64,000 nucleotides of DNA from Selaginella moellendorffii (GCF_000143415.4 NW_003314344.1:795279-859278), one strand, 5' to 3'; shown: positions 20,475 to 33,702, counted from the first letter of the stretch. A program made the numbers and translations. Notes: a model not told the origin generated them from the sequence alone.

Positions 20475-21720
20475 GAAACAGGATTCAGACGCAGCATTCC
20501 ACAACTGCAATTAAAAACATTTCTAGAAGCTTTAATCTTTTAGAAATATCCTTATTAATAGTATTTTTCTTAATATAATTTTAAAACTTTTATTAAAATT
20601 AGGATTCTTAATAGTATAACAATGTACAAATAAAAGTTAAGAATGTTTATAGAATTTTATCTTAAGATTAAATTTGAGCATAGTCAATTGCTAGCATTCA
20701 TTTCATATTATTTATGAACATTTGAATGTTTATAATCTATATTCTATATGGGAGATGTGGAGAACAGGAATGAATAGGATCTAGCTTATATATTATATAT
20801 CTTTTGATATTACATTCATTGTGTATTTGATATTTAGTGTCCATAAGACATGGCACAAAATTTACCTTTTTTTGATGAGGTTCATGAAGTTTAAAATGTT
20901 AAGCCATGGATATGAAATTTTTGCAATAGATTTGAGAATCTTGCATCATTTATCAAATCCCGGCCAGAGAATTTTTTGAGATGCACATTTTTGTATTTCA
21001 TTTCTATATTCCATGCAATCACACCATCATATTTATATATATTTTTATAAGAATTTTACTTTGGTACCATACAGTATAAACAGGAAAAATATTAAATATA
21101 TCTGTCAATTTTATTGCAAAATCAAGTGGTCATCTCTCTTGTCAATCTATACAGGTGAGTCTTGAACGCCATGGAAGTCCAAAACGTGATACTGTGGGGT
21201 TTGCTCATTGCACCCCACAGTCAGCTAGACAATGTGCTGCTGCTCGTCACAATGCAACACGAAGTTGAACTGAGTGGTCTGGTCATCTCAGCTTGTAATA
21301 TTTACTGGCGATGATCCAAGGTCAAGAGCATTGGACCGCTGGCCTGGATGATGATGCTTACACTAGATGTAATCTGGAAACATGAGCATATATAATATTG
21401 TCAAATGTAATTTTGCTCTTGCTTGGAGTATGCCAAATCAAATGTGGGCTAGCTAGCTTATATCTTATTGGCATAGTTTGTGACTATCTCTCCCTTATAT
21501 ATCTTGATATCGTGTAATTTTGACATAATTATATTTCTCCATTTATAATATATTATGTCTAAGGAAATTTATTGTGGTATTATACAATATAAATTTTAAT
21601 AATGTATACAAATTATTTCTTAGAATGTAAAGCGTGACATTGTTGACTAAAACATCATCTTAATTAGCATATGAATTACTCAAATCATTAGTGGCGGCCG
21701 CAAGGACCTCATGGTGAGGA
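20475..21720. other. AT-rich gene-free stretch
   Basis: No open frame of interest and no family match. A less AT-rich island at about 21,150-21,370 carries no recognisable coding signal. A NotI-like GCGGCCGC at about 21,693 marks a sharp return to GC-rich DNA. Confidence 0.5.
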
Positions 21721-21734
21721 TTTTCACGCTCCAG

Positions 21735-22190
21735 CCACAACGGCGTCTTCTTCACCGAGAGCACCGAGGGCGGGATCTGCCCTTATAGTTTCTCCAAGGA
21801 TGGCGTGCTGTGTCACTGGGTGTTCCACCCGCTCAAGAGCTTCCATCTCCCGCGCGGTGGCGATCAGGAAGACGTAGCTTCGCAAAGTATTTGCTTGGAT
21901 CACTTGACTTCTCGGTTTCACACACTTACCAATCAGGAAGAATCCGATGGCCAGCAAATGGAGAAGAGAAAGCTACCAGTTCTACGTCCGGATAAAGGGC
22001 AGTGGGAGCTCGTGACGAAGCACTTTGTTCCACCAGCATGGAAGGCTCTCGTCGTGCGACTCAACATCATCATGGTCACTGGATCGCTGAAACTCTCTCA
22101 CAAGCGTGGGAGCGTGATGTTTTCAGAGCTATTGAGTTTATCTCGAATAATTCATATCTTCTCCGCTGCCACTGTGTGGCATTTGACTAC
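21735..22190 (+). pseudogene. Unidentified gene fragment (partner of 18,346-18,600)
   Basis: Plus strand NGVFFTESTEGGICPYSFSKDGVLCHW, later SHTYQSGRIRWPANGEE in another frame, and HFVPPAWKAL. The piece up to about 21,970 is duplicated in inverted orientation at 18,346-18,600. Frame changes between blocks suggest decay. I do not recognise the family. Confidence 0.4.
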
Positions 22191-22215
22191 ACCGTACTCT
22201 CTCTCTCTCTCTCTC

Positions 22216-25200
22216 TTAGCTCGATTCCTCGGACAGCTCCTCCTCTAACTCCACTTCCTCTTCCTCCACTTCCTCCTCTTCTTCGTAATCTCCATGGTGC
22301 TGTCCATGGTGCTGTTGCCGCTGCTGCTGTTCTTGGCGGTGGAGCTCCTCGCCTTCCTCCTCTTCCTCCTCATCATAGCTCTCCTCTTCGCCCATTATCA
22401 TGCTGTTGATTTCCTCCTGTTCTTGACGATCGTAGAAGTGTTGGGGTGCTTGCTGCCCCTCCTCTTCATCCTCCTCCTCCTCCTCCTGTTGCTGGTGGTG
22501 GTGGTGCTGCTGGTGATGGTGTTGCTGATCATCTTCATAAGAGTGCTCGTCCGATCCTTGCCTCTCCCAACCCTGACCTTCCTCGTCGTCCTCGTCCGAG
22601 CTCTCATCCATCTCACCACCCCCACCCGATGCTCCCGCTTGCGCCTGTTGACGGTGCTCGACGTTTCGTCCAGGAAAACGGAACAGCAGACGGCCTCTTC
22701 CCGGCTGCTGCTGCTCCATCTGTTGCTGCTTCTCCACTTCCTGCTGTTGATTGTCTTCTTCCTCGTGCTGTTCTTCCAGGTAGCTCGAACGGTGGTGCTG
22801 CGGAGAACGCATTCGGACATGCCCGTTTTGTACCTCCAGCGGTGAGCCGCTGTCCGGGGAGCTTGTCCCTTGGGGACTTGCCGCAAACTCATTTGCGTTG
22901 GGAGCCGCCTCGTCCGCCTGCGTGCACAGAAGAATGAAACGCTGATATAGATACCAAGGACTTACAGTCCCGCGGTGGAAGCCATGGTCGTTGTTCTGGT
23001 AAGTCTCCTCCAGCTGCTGTCTTTGCTCCGTGCTGAAAGCTATGGCTGCATCAAACGCACTTAGCCGCAACGCCACTGCCGCTGTTGTCTGCGGGATCCA
23101 GGGCAAGTTTTTCCTCCTTGAGTTGCTCCCCAGTGCTGTTGTGCTCAAGGCCTTTTCTGCAGTCTCAAAAGACGAAGAGATCCAGTTCTCGTCCACACAG
23201 CTCTCCAGCTCGGTGAGGGCCTGCCACAACCACCACAAAGTCAGCAACACAAGTAGCACTGCACTCCGGGGCTTACCTCAAGAAGCTCGCTCGACGACGA
23301 TGCAGCCTTGACATTACTACACCAGATCCTCCGGGAGTCACTCGTCCATGAATCCTTGAACGCTTCCGCTGGAACAGCCACCTAAGGGTGATACAAGCAT
23401 TAGAAACGCGCAAAGAACTAGAAAGCTTCCACATACCTCCACAGACAACAATAGTTGTTTGAGCAGCTGTAGCCGCGATGGAAGAAGTTGATATCCAATT
23501 CCCTGCTTTGCCTCGAGCTTGCTTTCGCACTCGCGAACGTGACTAGAGAACTTGGAGCTGTCAACCATGGCGTGACAATACGGGCAGTGGTTTTCATCCG
23601 GCCAGTACAAGCCATGGCACAGCTCGCAGGTGGCCAACATCTCCACGTCTCGTTTGTTTCCCAGGCTGAGCGCCTTGAGGTTCTTCCCTCCTCTCGCCAA
23701 GCACCGGTTCCAGAGCCATCTGTCCAGGTCCTTGAAGCGATCCATGGCGTGCTGGATCTCAAGTGTGGACCTTCCAAGTTCAACTGGAATGGCGCTTGGC
23801 ACCTCTGGAGAGGCGTCCGACGGTCCGAAAACTCCACTAGACGGACTTCCCTCCGCCTTGCCTTTGGATGACTCCACGTACGCTCTCGACTGAGCAAGAC
23901 TCTTCATAGCTTTCCTGACGGGGCCCCCTATGTGAGTTAAGATGTTATAGAGGCTCGCCTCTCTTGCTCCGCGTGTGTCTAGGCATGCCATGAGCGCATC
24001 TAAAGCCTGCATTCAATCACGAAACGTGAGCGAAGCGAAGATGAGAGACAGGCTTTCTTCGTACCTCTTCCGTGTCTATAACTTCCCAGTGTCCATCTTC
24101 GTTACACTCGAAATAGATTCTCGCACGACCAGGATCCTCACCACCGTTTGACGCTGCAAACTGCCAGTACCTGTTGTGTCTCCGATCTAAACCAAGAGGC
24201 ATGGACCTGATCACGTAGAGCTTCTCGGCTCTCAACCTGATCTCGGCTTTTATCTGAACCCGTGACTTGTCCGCATGCGCTGCTGCCGAGGTCGAGGCCC
24301 CGTTGTCGCACTCCGCAGCGGAACCAGCGGGCCTCTCATCGTCCGGCACTTCGGACTTGGCAGCCGACTTGCTTGCCTCCTCCTTGATACGACGCTTGTC
24401 CACCTGAACTTCCTCCCACAGTTGTCTCTTAAGAGCCGAGGCCGATTCATATCGTTCCTAGAAACGTTGAAAAGGTTGACACACTAGAAAAAGAGAAGAA
24501 ACTAAATGTAGGTACCTCAAGCACTGATCTGATGGTGTTGCCTTCGTTCAACACATCCACGAGAGCCACCAAAGCATTCAGCCGCTCCTCAATGCTCAAG
24601 TCCGCAAACTCTCCTTCCATGAGCCCCTGCACCCACGGCTCTCCCACTTGGCTCTCGTCAATTTCCATCTCGTCGTCATTGTCAACTTTCCTGAGAGCAT
24701 CAGGCGGGGGCCGCAAGTGCCTCACCGCATCGTCCTTAGAATCTGCTAGTGCTGCTACTGCTGCTGGTGTTTCCGTCTCAAAGCTCTCCGCTGTTCCAGC
24801 TGCTGCTGTTGCTGTTGCCTCACCCGCACTATCTTGAGGCTTCCCCGTTTTTAACCGCAGAATAACTTTACCCCTCCGTGGAGTCTCGTAGCTCTCGGAG
24901 GCATGCCCGCTCTCGTCGTGCTCGCGAGCATCCTCGTGCTGTTGATGCTGCTCGGCCCGCTCCACTTCCGGGTCCATATGCTCGCTTTCATGCTCCGCTT
25001 CTTCAACCTCGTGCTCTTCGCCTTCGGACTCTTCCTCGGCATCCTCCACGTCCTCGTCTGCCTTCTCCGGGTCCAGCTGCCGAGTCTGATACAAATACGT
25101 CCTCTCCAGTGCAGCTTGCAGCACATCTTCCGCATCGTCCGGGTCCCTTCGAAACGGCGAACGGACGCAGTAAGTTGACGGCGCAACACGCTCAAACAGA

Positions 25201-28200
25201 TACGTGTCTCTGGACAAGGCAGCTGAGATCGACGCCTCCGGTGTCTTGCTCGATGACAAGTCCCGCAGGCCTGATTTCTGCAACACGAGCCCCCTCTTAG
25301 ACAGCTTAACGAGCAAAGTCTACATCTATTCGAGTTACCTGTATCCTGTCTGTTAGCTCCAGAATGGTAAGGCCCTTGCTGCCTTGAATGGACAGGACGT
25401 GGAACGCAGCGTACTTGACAGTTCCCGGAGTAAGCTTGGGAGTCTGGCCCTTGCGCACCTTTAGTCGAGTGCCATGCTTGCCACGCATGAGAGCTACAGC
25501 ATTCACTGCAGCAGCCCCGGAGCGCAGCGTCGCGATCGCATTCGCGTTGTGGCCATCGTGTATCTGCACGACACGGCACGTAAGAGAAAAACACGAGAAG
25601 GAATAAAAAATACCTCGATACAATCCGGCTTTGCATCGGGTGACTGCGTTTTTTTCTTCCACCTCGGTCCATAACCGGCTGCCAGTGCGAACTGTCTAAG
25701 GATCTCTGGCCACGTTAGAGGGCTCATATGCTGGCCCCATTCCTGAATGTCAAAACCCCACGTATAAGCCTGCGAGAGCACACCATGCCTGGTCAAGAAA
25801 CACGCAAGACAGAAGAAGGAAATAACCGCTAGCTTACGGCTTCAACAATCTGCGGGTGACCACCAGCCGCAACAGCAATCGCGTGCTGACTTCCAGCGGT
25901 TCCACTCGCCGCTGCTTGCGCGGCATCTTCCACATCTCTGATCAAAGTCCTCAACAGCGCAATGTAAGTTTCGTTGAGGAGCCTGGAATCCTGCACAAAC
26001 GTGGAAAAGCACGAAGCTCTAGCAGGCCAAGGACGAGCAACGCTCAAAAACTTACAAAGTCATGAAGCCCCTGGACGAGTTCGTCGACTGTAAATGGCCA
26101 CAGCCCAATGGCGTCCGAGAATGTGGTCAAGAATCCCCAGACCTGTTTGGCAACACGAGTTAAGTTGGCTGGAAGCTGGAAAAAAACTAGCGCTCACCAT
26201 AAGAAGATTGGAAACGTTCTGCACAGAATCCCAAGGCGAGACTCCAAGAACCTTCTTCATCCGCACTGAAGCTGGCGGGTACTTCTTAAGCTCCACTGCG
26301 CGGAAAATAGAAAACTTTAAACACAAGAACAGCAAGATAGCTCCAAACCTTTGCTTGGGTCGAAAGCCGAGCCACCCTCCATATCGCCGGAGACGAGTCC
26401 TTGAACAAACGCGCCCATCTGCATGAGTTCTAGCTGCTCGTCGTCCATCAGACCCGTGGAAAGCTTGGCAAGCTTCTTTGCGGTCGCTCGCTCGTAAGCG
26501 GCCTGGAGCTTCGCAGCCTCTTTTTGCCGCCGGACCTCCTCCTTCAAGCGCAACTTCTCCAGCTGAAACCACCACCAATGCCTCGTGATCAGCTGGTCCT
26601 AAACTTTGAAAGCCATACACCCTCACCCGTTGCTGCTCCTTTTGAGCCAGTCTCTCCAAGCGATCTTGTTCTTTCTTCTGCTCGCGTTGATGTCTCTCCT
26701 CCTCGCGTTGCCTCTCGCGGTTGATCTTCTCCAGCTCCCTCTGCCTCTCTCTGTTGATCTTCTCGATCTCTTTTCTCTCCTGCTCTTCCCTCTGCCAGCC
26801 AACAGTGTCACAGACTATAAAGAACAAAGCAAGTTAGCTTACCTTGCGGCGTGCCGCTTCCTGCTTCTCAGCTTCTCTCTTGAGCTTCTTCTCTTGGGCC
26901 TCCAGCTCCCGGGCGAGCTTTGCGTCGTCACTCTGGAGCTATGCACACGTAAGCCTGGCCTCAAAGCTAAGATTTTTACCTTGCGTTTCTTGCTGCTTCC
27001 GGGTTGCGGTGGCTCGGGCATTTCAGGAATCACGACGTGAGACGGCTTGAGTAGCTGCTCCTCCATGCCGGCATCAGCGTCACCATGCGGCAGGAAATTC
27101 AAGGAGAGGTTCGGAACTCTGGCATCCGTGAGCGAGCTGCTACTCTGCTGCGCCTTTCCTTTGCCGTCCCTCTCCAGCTTGCAAGGCTGGAACTGAGCTC
27201 CGGTTGGATGCTCCGGAATGAACTGGTGCTCCCGGGGGATCGTCCTGCTGCTCGTCAGCGGGGATGTCCGCCGGCTGCTACCCAACTCTGGAGCTCCTGG
27301 AGCCTGAAAAACACGAAAACACGCCTGAGAACACGACCGAGAGAACAAACTCTTCCTCGATCTTACCTTGAGCTCGGCCGCATTGAGCGAGAACGTCGAC
27401 GAGTCTGCCATGCAAGCACACAAATCATCTCAAGCACTGCGTCTTCGCGAAACCACAGACATATCCAGCCATGCTTACGTACCTATAGGAGTGTCGAAGG
27501 GTCCGGGAGGGAGAGGATCAAACTCCCTTCCCAGCACGGGTCCGTCCTCTCGGATCGGCTCCCCGAGCTGCTGCTCCACCAGAGTGATCACCTCCCGCTC
27601 GCGCTTGAGCTCCTCGGCGGCCATGGCTGCCGCGCTCCGCTTCTTACCGCCACCTTCCTTTTTCGTCGTCATCGTCGTCGCCTTGGCGACTTCCTCGCCA
27701 CCCGCCGGCGCTGCCACTGCTGCTACTTTGGCATCCGGGAGATCGACCGCTGCTCCAAGCATGGACGCTGGGCTTGGATTTGGAGGAAGAGGCGGAGGAG
27801 GAGGCAGCAAGAGGAGCGCGGCGCCGGCAGCACCGGTGGCAGCTTCTTTGTCCTTCTTCCTCTTTTGCTTCTTTGACGAGGTCGCGGCGGGAGCTCCAGG
27901 AGCGGCGCCGCCCTCGTCGCCCTTCCTGTCCTTGAGCCGCCGGTGGCAGAACCACATCTGGAGCTGCCTGTCCGTGAGGCTCAATTTCGTGGAGAGCTCC
28001 GCGCGGACCACCTCGGAGGGGTACTTGTCCTCTAAACAGCACGAAGAACACGAAGAACACACACAAAAAAAAAAGAGAGAAAACCAATCAATCCACCACA
28101 GGAAGAAGCACGAATCGATCGAGAGCGAGGGGAGGGGAATCACTCACCGGCGTAGACCCTCTCGAGAATTTCGAGTTGCGAGGGAGTCTTCATCTTGCGC

Positions 28201-28259
28201 TTGGTGTTGAGACCCTTATCCTTGTCCTCTCCCTTGCGCGGCTTGTCGTCGCCCTCCAT
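22216..28259 (-). CDS. RLT-like homeobox-DDT-WHIM protein (ISWI partner), 18 exons
   Basis: Nuclear protein of the RINGLET (RLT1/RLT2) type, which in Arabidopsis pairs with ISWI ATPases to space nucleosomes. ATG at 28,259; my exon chain (28259-28148, 28031-27483, 27404-27367, 27303-26980, 26938-26843, 26791-26627, 26562-26349, 26295-26198, 26142-26056, 25990-25838, 25769-25614, 25563-25339, 25277-24516, 24457-24065, 24006-23437, 23381-23277, 23220-22966, 22917-22216) sums to 5,004 nt, 1,667 residues, the usual family length. Domains in order: amino-terminal homeodomain (LSLTDRQLQMWFCHRRLKDR), coiled-coil Glu/Arg region, DDT domain (WPFTVDELVQGLHDF), HARE-HTH (GLTILELTDRIQKSGL), WHIM1 (LSIEERLNALVALVDVLNEG) and WHIM2/3 (LGLDRRHNRYWQF). 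The last exon is an acidic, Gln/His-rich tail of over 200 residues. All introns are GT-AG. Confidence 0.93.
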
Positions 28260-29905
28260 GCCCCAGCGCGCTCAAGAACACGGCCGCGCCCCAGATCCGA
28301 GCAACCCAAGTCGCCTCCGGCGCGGATCTACGCGAGCAAGCGAGAGATCGAATGGAAGGGCAACGCTACACGGATGAATCGGGTACCAAACGGAGAGAAA
28401 AAGGGGGAAAGAACAAGAGATGGGATGGGAGAGGAGGAAACAAAGAGGAGAGAAAGGAAAAAAAAAAAAAAAAACTGGTGGCCTTTTCTGGGGATGATGG
28501 ATGGATGGGGAGGAGAAGCACCACCACCACCGGGGACCGAGACTGCTAATCTTAATCTCACAACACGGATTTGGGTGCGTGGTATAGTCTAGTTTGAGAG
28601 AGAAGAGAGTGAGAAGGAGAGAGAGAAGAGGGCTTGCTTGTGGGATTGGGGTGTGTGATCTCCCTCACTCTCGCGCGCCCTCGCCTCGCCTCGCCTCGCT
28701 CGCTCGCTCGCAAAGAGTTCTAATTCTTCTCTCTTAGAACTTCCTTCTCTCTCTCTCTGTCTGTCTCTCTCTCTTTCTTTCTTTTCCTTTTTCTCCTTGG
28801 CCGCGGCAGCAGCAGTAGCAGCGGCAGCGGCAGCAGGAGCAAGCGGGGCGGTGGCGGCGAGGATTGGGGTGGCGGGGACGATATCGGATCGGGGGAATCG
28901 GGTGGGGTGAAGAACAAGGGAGACGACTTCGTCTTGTTGTTGGTTCCTTCTATCTTCTTCCTCATGAGCATGGTGATGGGGTTGGGTTTGGACGACGACG
29001 ACGACTACTACCACCACTACTACTACTCCACCACACACACACACACACACAAAATTAAGGAAAAAAAAATTCCTACTGGATGGACGACTGGCTCTTTCTC
29101 ACTCACTCTCTCTCTCTTTCTCACTCTCTCCGGCACGCACGACTAGCCAACAAAACCCAATGGTGGCGGTGATGGGCGATTGTGGCTCTACAAAATGGTG
29201 GCCGGGCTGGGCTGGGCTTGGCTGGATGGCTACACTACACTACACTACACGACCAAAAGGAGCGCTTTTCTTTTGCCTCGCGTTCTTCTTTCTCTTTGTT
29301 CGTTCTTTTTTCTCTTTTTTTTTTTTGTGCGTCTCTCTCTCTCTTTCTCTCTCGCTCTTGTGTGCTTGGTCTACGGAATTTGCGAGGTGGGATGGATTGG
29401 ACGGAGGAGATGGCGGTGGCGGCGGAGATCGGATGGTGCGCGGAGGGATGGTTCTGTTTGGTTTTAACTTGGATGGGGGCGTGGGAGGCAAAAACAAATC
29501 ACGCGACGAAGAACACAAAGAGGGAGCGATGAATGGGACCATGACCGCATCTGATGGGCATGGCATGGCATGGCCATCATGCGGGCGTCAACCGCCGCTA
29601 GCGGAATATTCCCGGCGGGTCTAATTCTTGAGAGACCCCACCCGCGTGTCCTTGTTCTTCACGGACCAGCAGTTGTCTAGCAAAGCAGTATCGCTCGATC
29701 TCGCAATCTGGCCAAGGATCGCCTCGTCTTCATCGGGCGAGTTTCATGGCATTGTCACGCAAACAATCGCGAGTGTGTGAAATCCACACCACAAACTTTA
29801 AAGAGTGCGTCTCTCTTTTTCGCAGTGGAAGCAGACCCCACCCACGGCAATGCTCTTGCTTGTCACAACACCTTTAGATCTCACTCAATCGACCACAAGC
29901 ACAAG
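28260..29905. other. Promoter/5' region of the RLT-like gene and intergenic DNA
   Basis: No gene identified. Simple tracts are frequent: an A-run near 28,460, CTCT-type pyrimidine stretches at 28,680-28,790, (CA)n at about 29,032-29,051, CT-rich stretches at 29,100-29,130 and 29,330-29,360. Pyrimidine-rich leaders are common in plant 5' regions, and the 28,260-28,800 part is probably leader/promoter of the minus-strand gene. Confidence 0.4.
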
Positions 29906-29910
29906 CAAAA

Positions 29911-31904
29911 CTATAACTTTGATTCCAGGGCCGCGAGCGCGGATCTAGACTTCTCCAGCAAGCTCGTAATGGAGACTTGGAACGCATCCCGTCGAAAGGT
30001 GGTGAGGTTGGCGGCCGGGGCGGCGTAGAGGAGTCGGGGGATGATCCGAGTGACAATGGTACGTCGCATGCGCCGCCGCCGGGATGGCGAGATTGCCGCC
30101 AGCAGCCGGGCAATGTCTACGGTGCCCGACTTGACGTCCTCGGCGGGGACGTAGACCGAGTAGTCGGCCAGCCGAGCCGGCAAGTGCCACGGGTACTGGA
30201 CGTAGGCCGTCTCTTGGCTGAAGAGCACGGGGATGCATCCCGCGATGAGCGAGTCGAAGACCGACCTCCGCGTCGCGCTGTCCCCGACTGGCTGGAGGCA
30301 GAAGTGCGAGGCGAGGAAGAGCTCCGTGGTGGACTCGGGCCGGAGGCAAACGTCCCCCGAGCACTCGAGGAAGCGGCAGAGTCGTGGCTGGCTGGTGCAG
30401 ATGGCGATGAGCACCGCGCGGATGGAGTCGGTTGTCCGCGGCATGCCCGCGAAGCTGAAGAGCGCGTCGCGGCGGGACGACGCCACGGCATGCAGCCACT
30501 CCTCCACGTCCCTATCCGAGGCCGGGTGGAAGTACGTCGGGTGCGGCACTCCGACGTCGTTGGCGTTCCAGGGGTCGCGCTCCAGCAGCAGTCGAGTTAC
30601 GTTCTCGAGCCCCGGTAGCATCAGCAGCGTGTTTCCCCACTCGGTGTCCGTCCGGCGAAAGTCCCAGGTGATCTTTCCCAGCACCAAAAAGTGATCGATC
30701 CCCCCGTTCCGCCTCCACGACTCGTGCTGCTCGAGCAGTCCCATGAGCTCCACCCCGAGCTCGTCTTTCTGCTCGTAGCTCACGTTGGCGTAGTGGTACC
30801 TGTGCATGCATCGTGTGTCGGTCTCTCGAGGAGCTAGAGAAACGTTTTTACGTACCGGAACACGTCCAGGCCTCCGTAGTATGGGATGTAGAAGAGCTGC
30901 GCCTTGGCCGGATCATCCGTGAGGCAGGCGTACTCCTTGAGCCGAGCGTGAAACAAGACCTCGAGCATGTACTGGTTGGTCTTGTGCCACCTCCCGGCGG
31001 GCTTGAGCACCCCGGCCCTGTCCGTCGTCACCGCCTTGCCCATCCCAGAGTTTTCGAAGTAGTCGCACATCGAGTACCACGGGAGAATGCGGTCGCACAG
31101 AGCAACCAGGTCCGCGTTGAATCTCGCTGGAAGGTTGTAGCTGTAGATCCACTTCCCGCTGCACGACGACGATGGTTCTTCCACTGCATTGTCCTCGTTC
31201 CGAGAGTGCTCTCGCAACTCGTCCATGATCCGCAACAGTCCCGGCCTGATAACTCGGCTGTCCTCTTGAGTCTCATCAGCTTCGTCTTCATCTTCACCAT
31301 AGTCGTCATCCTCGTCTTCTACATCCTCCTCCCCTGTTCCTAGCACCCTGTTCTCGATCATCTGTCGTCTTGCATTGCCCTTCTCACCTGAGAATCCCAG
31401 GGACTTGAGCTCCAAGGGTAGACTCGCCTCTTCATCACCACGTCTATGACCGTCGTTACCAGCAGCCTCAGCGTCCTCCATCTCCAAATCTGTCACAGTA
31501 TCTCCATCCTCGGCTCCCTGCTGATGATCCGTGGTGGTGGACTTGGTCGACCTCCCAAATCCATCGCTTGGCAGCACTTGCTCCTTGAGCAGCAGATTGG
31601 AAGGAAAAGCCTCCGAGGACTTCAGCTCGGACAACACAATCCACCTCCTGGCGAGGGACGTGCATTCCTGAGCTGTGCAGTGGCGAGATTGCGAGAAAAC
31701 TGTGAATGCTGTCAATCCAAACACAGTCCAAATGCAGAAAACGCAAATGAGCAGCATGGAAGGAACAATTATCAACCTTCTAAGCAGCAGCAGCAGCAGC
31801 GCAGCATTCATCCTCTTGGCCATGAACCCGTCGGGCTTTGCGCCTTGAAAAACTCTGGTCACCATTTCAGAGGATGTACACATGGCGGCAGAGGTTTCCT
31901 GCAT
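29911..31904 (-). CDS. GT47 exostosin-family glycosyltransferase, MUR3-like
   Basis: Type II Golgi membrane protein of the GT47 exostosin family, closest by memory to the xyloglucan galactosyltransferase MUR3/KATAMARI1 group that decorates cell-wall xyloglucan. Two coding exons, 31904-30856 and 30799-29911, give 645 residues in phase. A membrane segment (IIVPSMLLICVFCIW) follows a short cytosolic tail, then an acidic Asp/Glu stem, then the exostosin domain: YSYNLPARFNADL, WYSMCDYFENSGMG, LFYIPYYGGLDVFRYHY, HFLVLGKITWDFRR, and the nucleotide-sugar region LIAGCIPVLFSQETAYVQYPWHLP. The start is uncertain: upstream GT-AG signals (near 31,930-31,990 and 32,020) suggest a spliced leader, and an alternative open frame begins at ATG 32,060. 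Galactose as donor is inferred from family only. Confidence 0.88.
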
Positions 31905-32339
31905 GTAAGAAGACAGAGGTGGTGCTCGACTCAGTGTCCTGGAACAAGACAATAACTTAATCAACCAACCATTCCGACGAGAACTTACTCGCCGTACGGC
32001 TTGAGCTCTCTCTTCCAGTCTTTCCTGCAAACGAGAATCAGCAAAATCAGGCGTAGGCATGGCAAGTCGCGAACTTCCTGCAAGAGGTTTTAATGGCTGC
32101 AGTGGGATGACTGGTATTTCCTGGAAAAGCTATAATGTCGTTGACACCGTCATTCCTTCCAAATCTTGTGGCGTGATCAGGGATCGCTTTGATCTCGATA
32201 TCGACGTATGATCGGCTTTGTTGGATACTTGTGTGGAGGGCATGTAAAACAACATGGTAAACCATTAGGTCACATACTTCTATTGCTGACGACAAAAAGA
32301 GTCTCGTCCCTCCTCCAGAGCTTTTCTGTGTTTTATGAA

Positions 32340-33170
32340 ATTTAAAGACATGCCAGAGAAGCCCGTCTGCTCGCTTGAACCAGCCAGGCAGCGTGCCACG
32401 GCAGATCGAAAGGGACACCGGGATTTATTGCTGAGAGTTTTCAAACTTTCAATCTGTGAACAACAAGACTTTGGTGAGAGAAAAAGAATGTTAGAATACA
32501 AGGAACTTTAAATGCAATACCTCTCAGGAAGAAGTTGAAGGAGAAGGAAAAGAAGAAGAAGAAGGGATCCCATCGTTCTCTTGTTGCAAATCCATCCAGT
32601 ATTAGAACAAACCAGCTAACTATGTCTCAGACCACGCTTCAAGACTTTTGTCGAGAAATTGTATGGCACACGTCTCTCAAAGAAGAGTGAATACGGAGCT
32701 GATGTTTCCAACGCAGCTACCACAAGAAAACATGCAATGCCTCCATGCTCACGAAACCTTTGAACTACCATGCGAAACCATAATGTGACAACGCAAGTAT
32801 GTTACATAGATAGTGTACCTGCTTTCCATCAGAAGACCACCTTGCAAACGATTGTCGAATATATGTGTTGATTGGGGACAGTTTGAGAGCAACACTATCA
32901 GAAAAAAATGTACAGACATCGAAAATTTGCAATCACCTTGGCCAGACAAATAATAGAGCTGCTTCCCCTCTGCTAGAGGAAAAACGTGTTGCGTCACCCG
33001 ACTCGGGTTTCTCTCTCGCTGATCCTTTCGAAGCATTATCCAGGCCCTCCAGGGCTGACACATGTTTGCACAAGCAGGAACAAGCCTTGTCAAGATCAAC
33101 AGAAATTTCCTTTTCCAGCTAGACATAGAAAGAACAAGACAAAAAGAGCTTTGGTTGATTAAGGGCCAAC
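32340..33170 (-). pseudogene. Internally deleted duplicate of the ASCH-domain gene
   Basis: Aligns by eye with the gene at 38.7-40.7 kb. 32,950-33,130 matches intron 1/exon 2 (including CAAGCCTTGTC.AGATCAAC and the CAGCTAGA.ATAGAAAGAA intron block). 32,840-32,870 matches exon 10 (PQSTHIF). 32,360-32,760 matches the 3' region (CTTGAACCAGCCAGGC, ACAAGACTTTG.TGAGAGAAA). Everything equivalent to exons 3-9, including the whole ASCH fold, is missing. Stops occur in the remainder, so it cannot encode the protein. Confidence 0.75.
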
Positions 33171-33689
33171 GCATGAAGGTGAAAAAACTGACTCTTCAAG
33201 GAAAATGTGTGTAACATTATTTATTAATCCAATTATCAGAGAATAAATTAGAATAAACGAGATAATGTTTAGAAAAGGTTATAAATTTTAAACATGTTTA
33301 TAAATTAAAAGCTATTTTCAAGCATATTTTAAGTATATGCACTGCCACCCTGTGCTTAAGCAAAAAAAAAAAAAATTAGATTTTAAATTTTAGTTACTCT
33401 GAAATTAAATATAAAATTTACATGTATTATTTATATAATAATTTATATTTATAATTTTAATGTATAAAAAAGTTTTAAAATTTTGATAATATATTTATAT
33501 TTTAACATTTTGAAATGCTATTAAGAGTTCTGAAAATATATATGAATAAATATATTAATTAAGATTAAGACCCCTACTTATATACAAGAATGGATGGATC
33601 AAATTCAATCCCAAATAGATTATCCATATACTATAGTACTACAATTAATGTATTACCTAGTCAAGGTAATACATGTATACAAATAAATA

Positions 33690-33702
33690 AATAAATAAAT
33701 AA

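Noticed and set aside
22294..22937. Hydrophobic Leu/Val-rich and Pro-rich frames on the plus strand
   Set aside because: Shadows of the acidic/Gln/His tail exon of the RLT-like gene.
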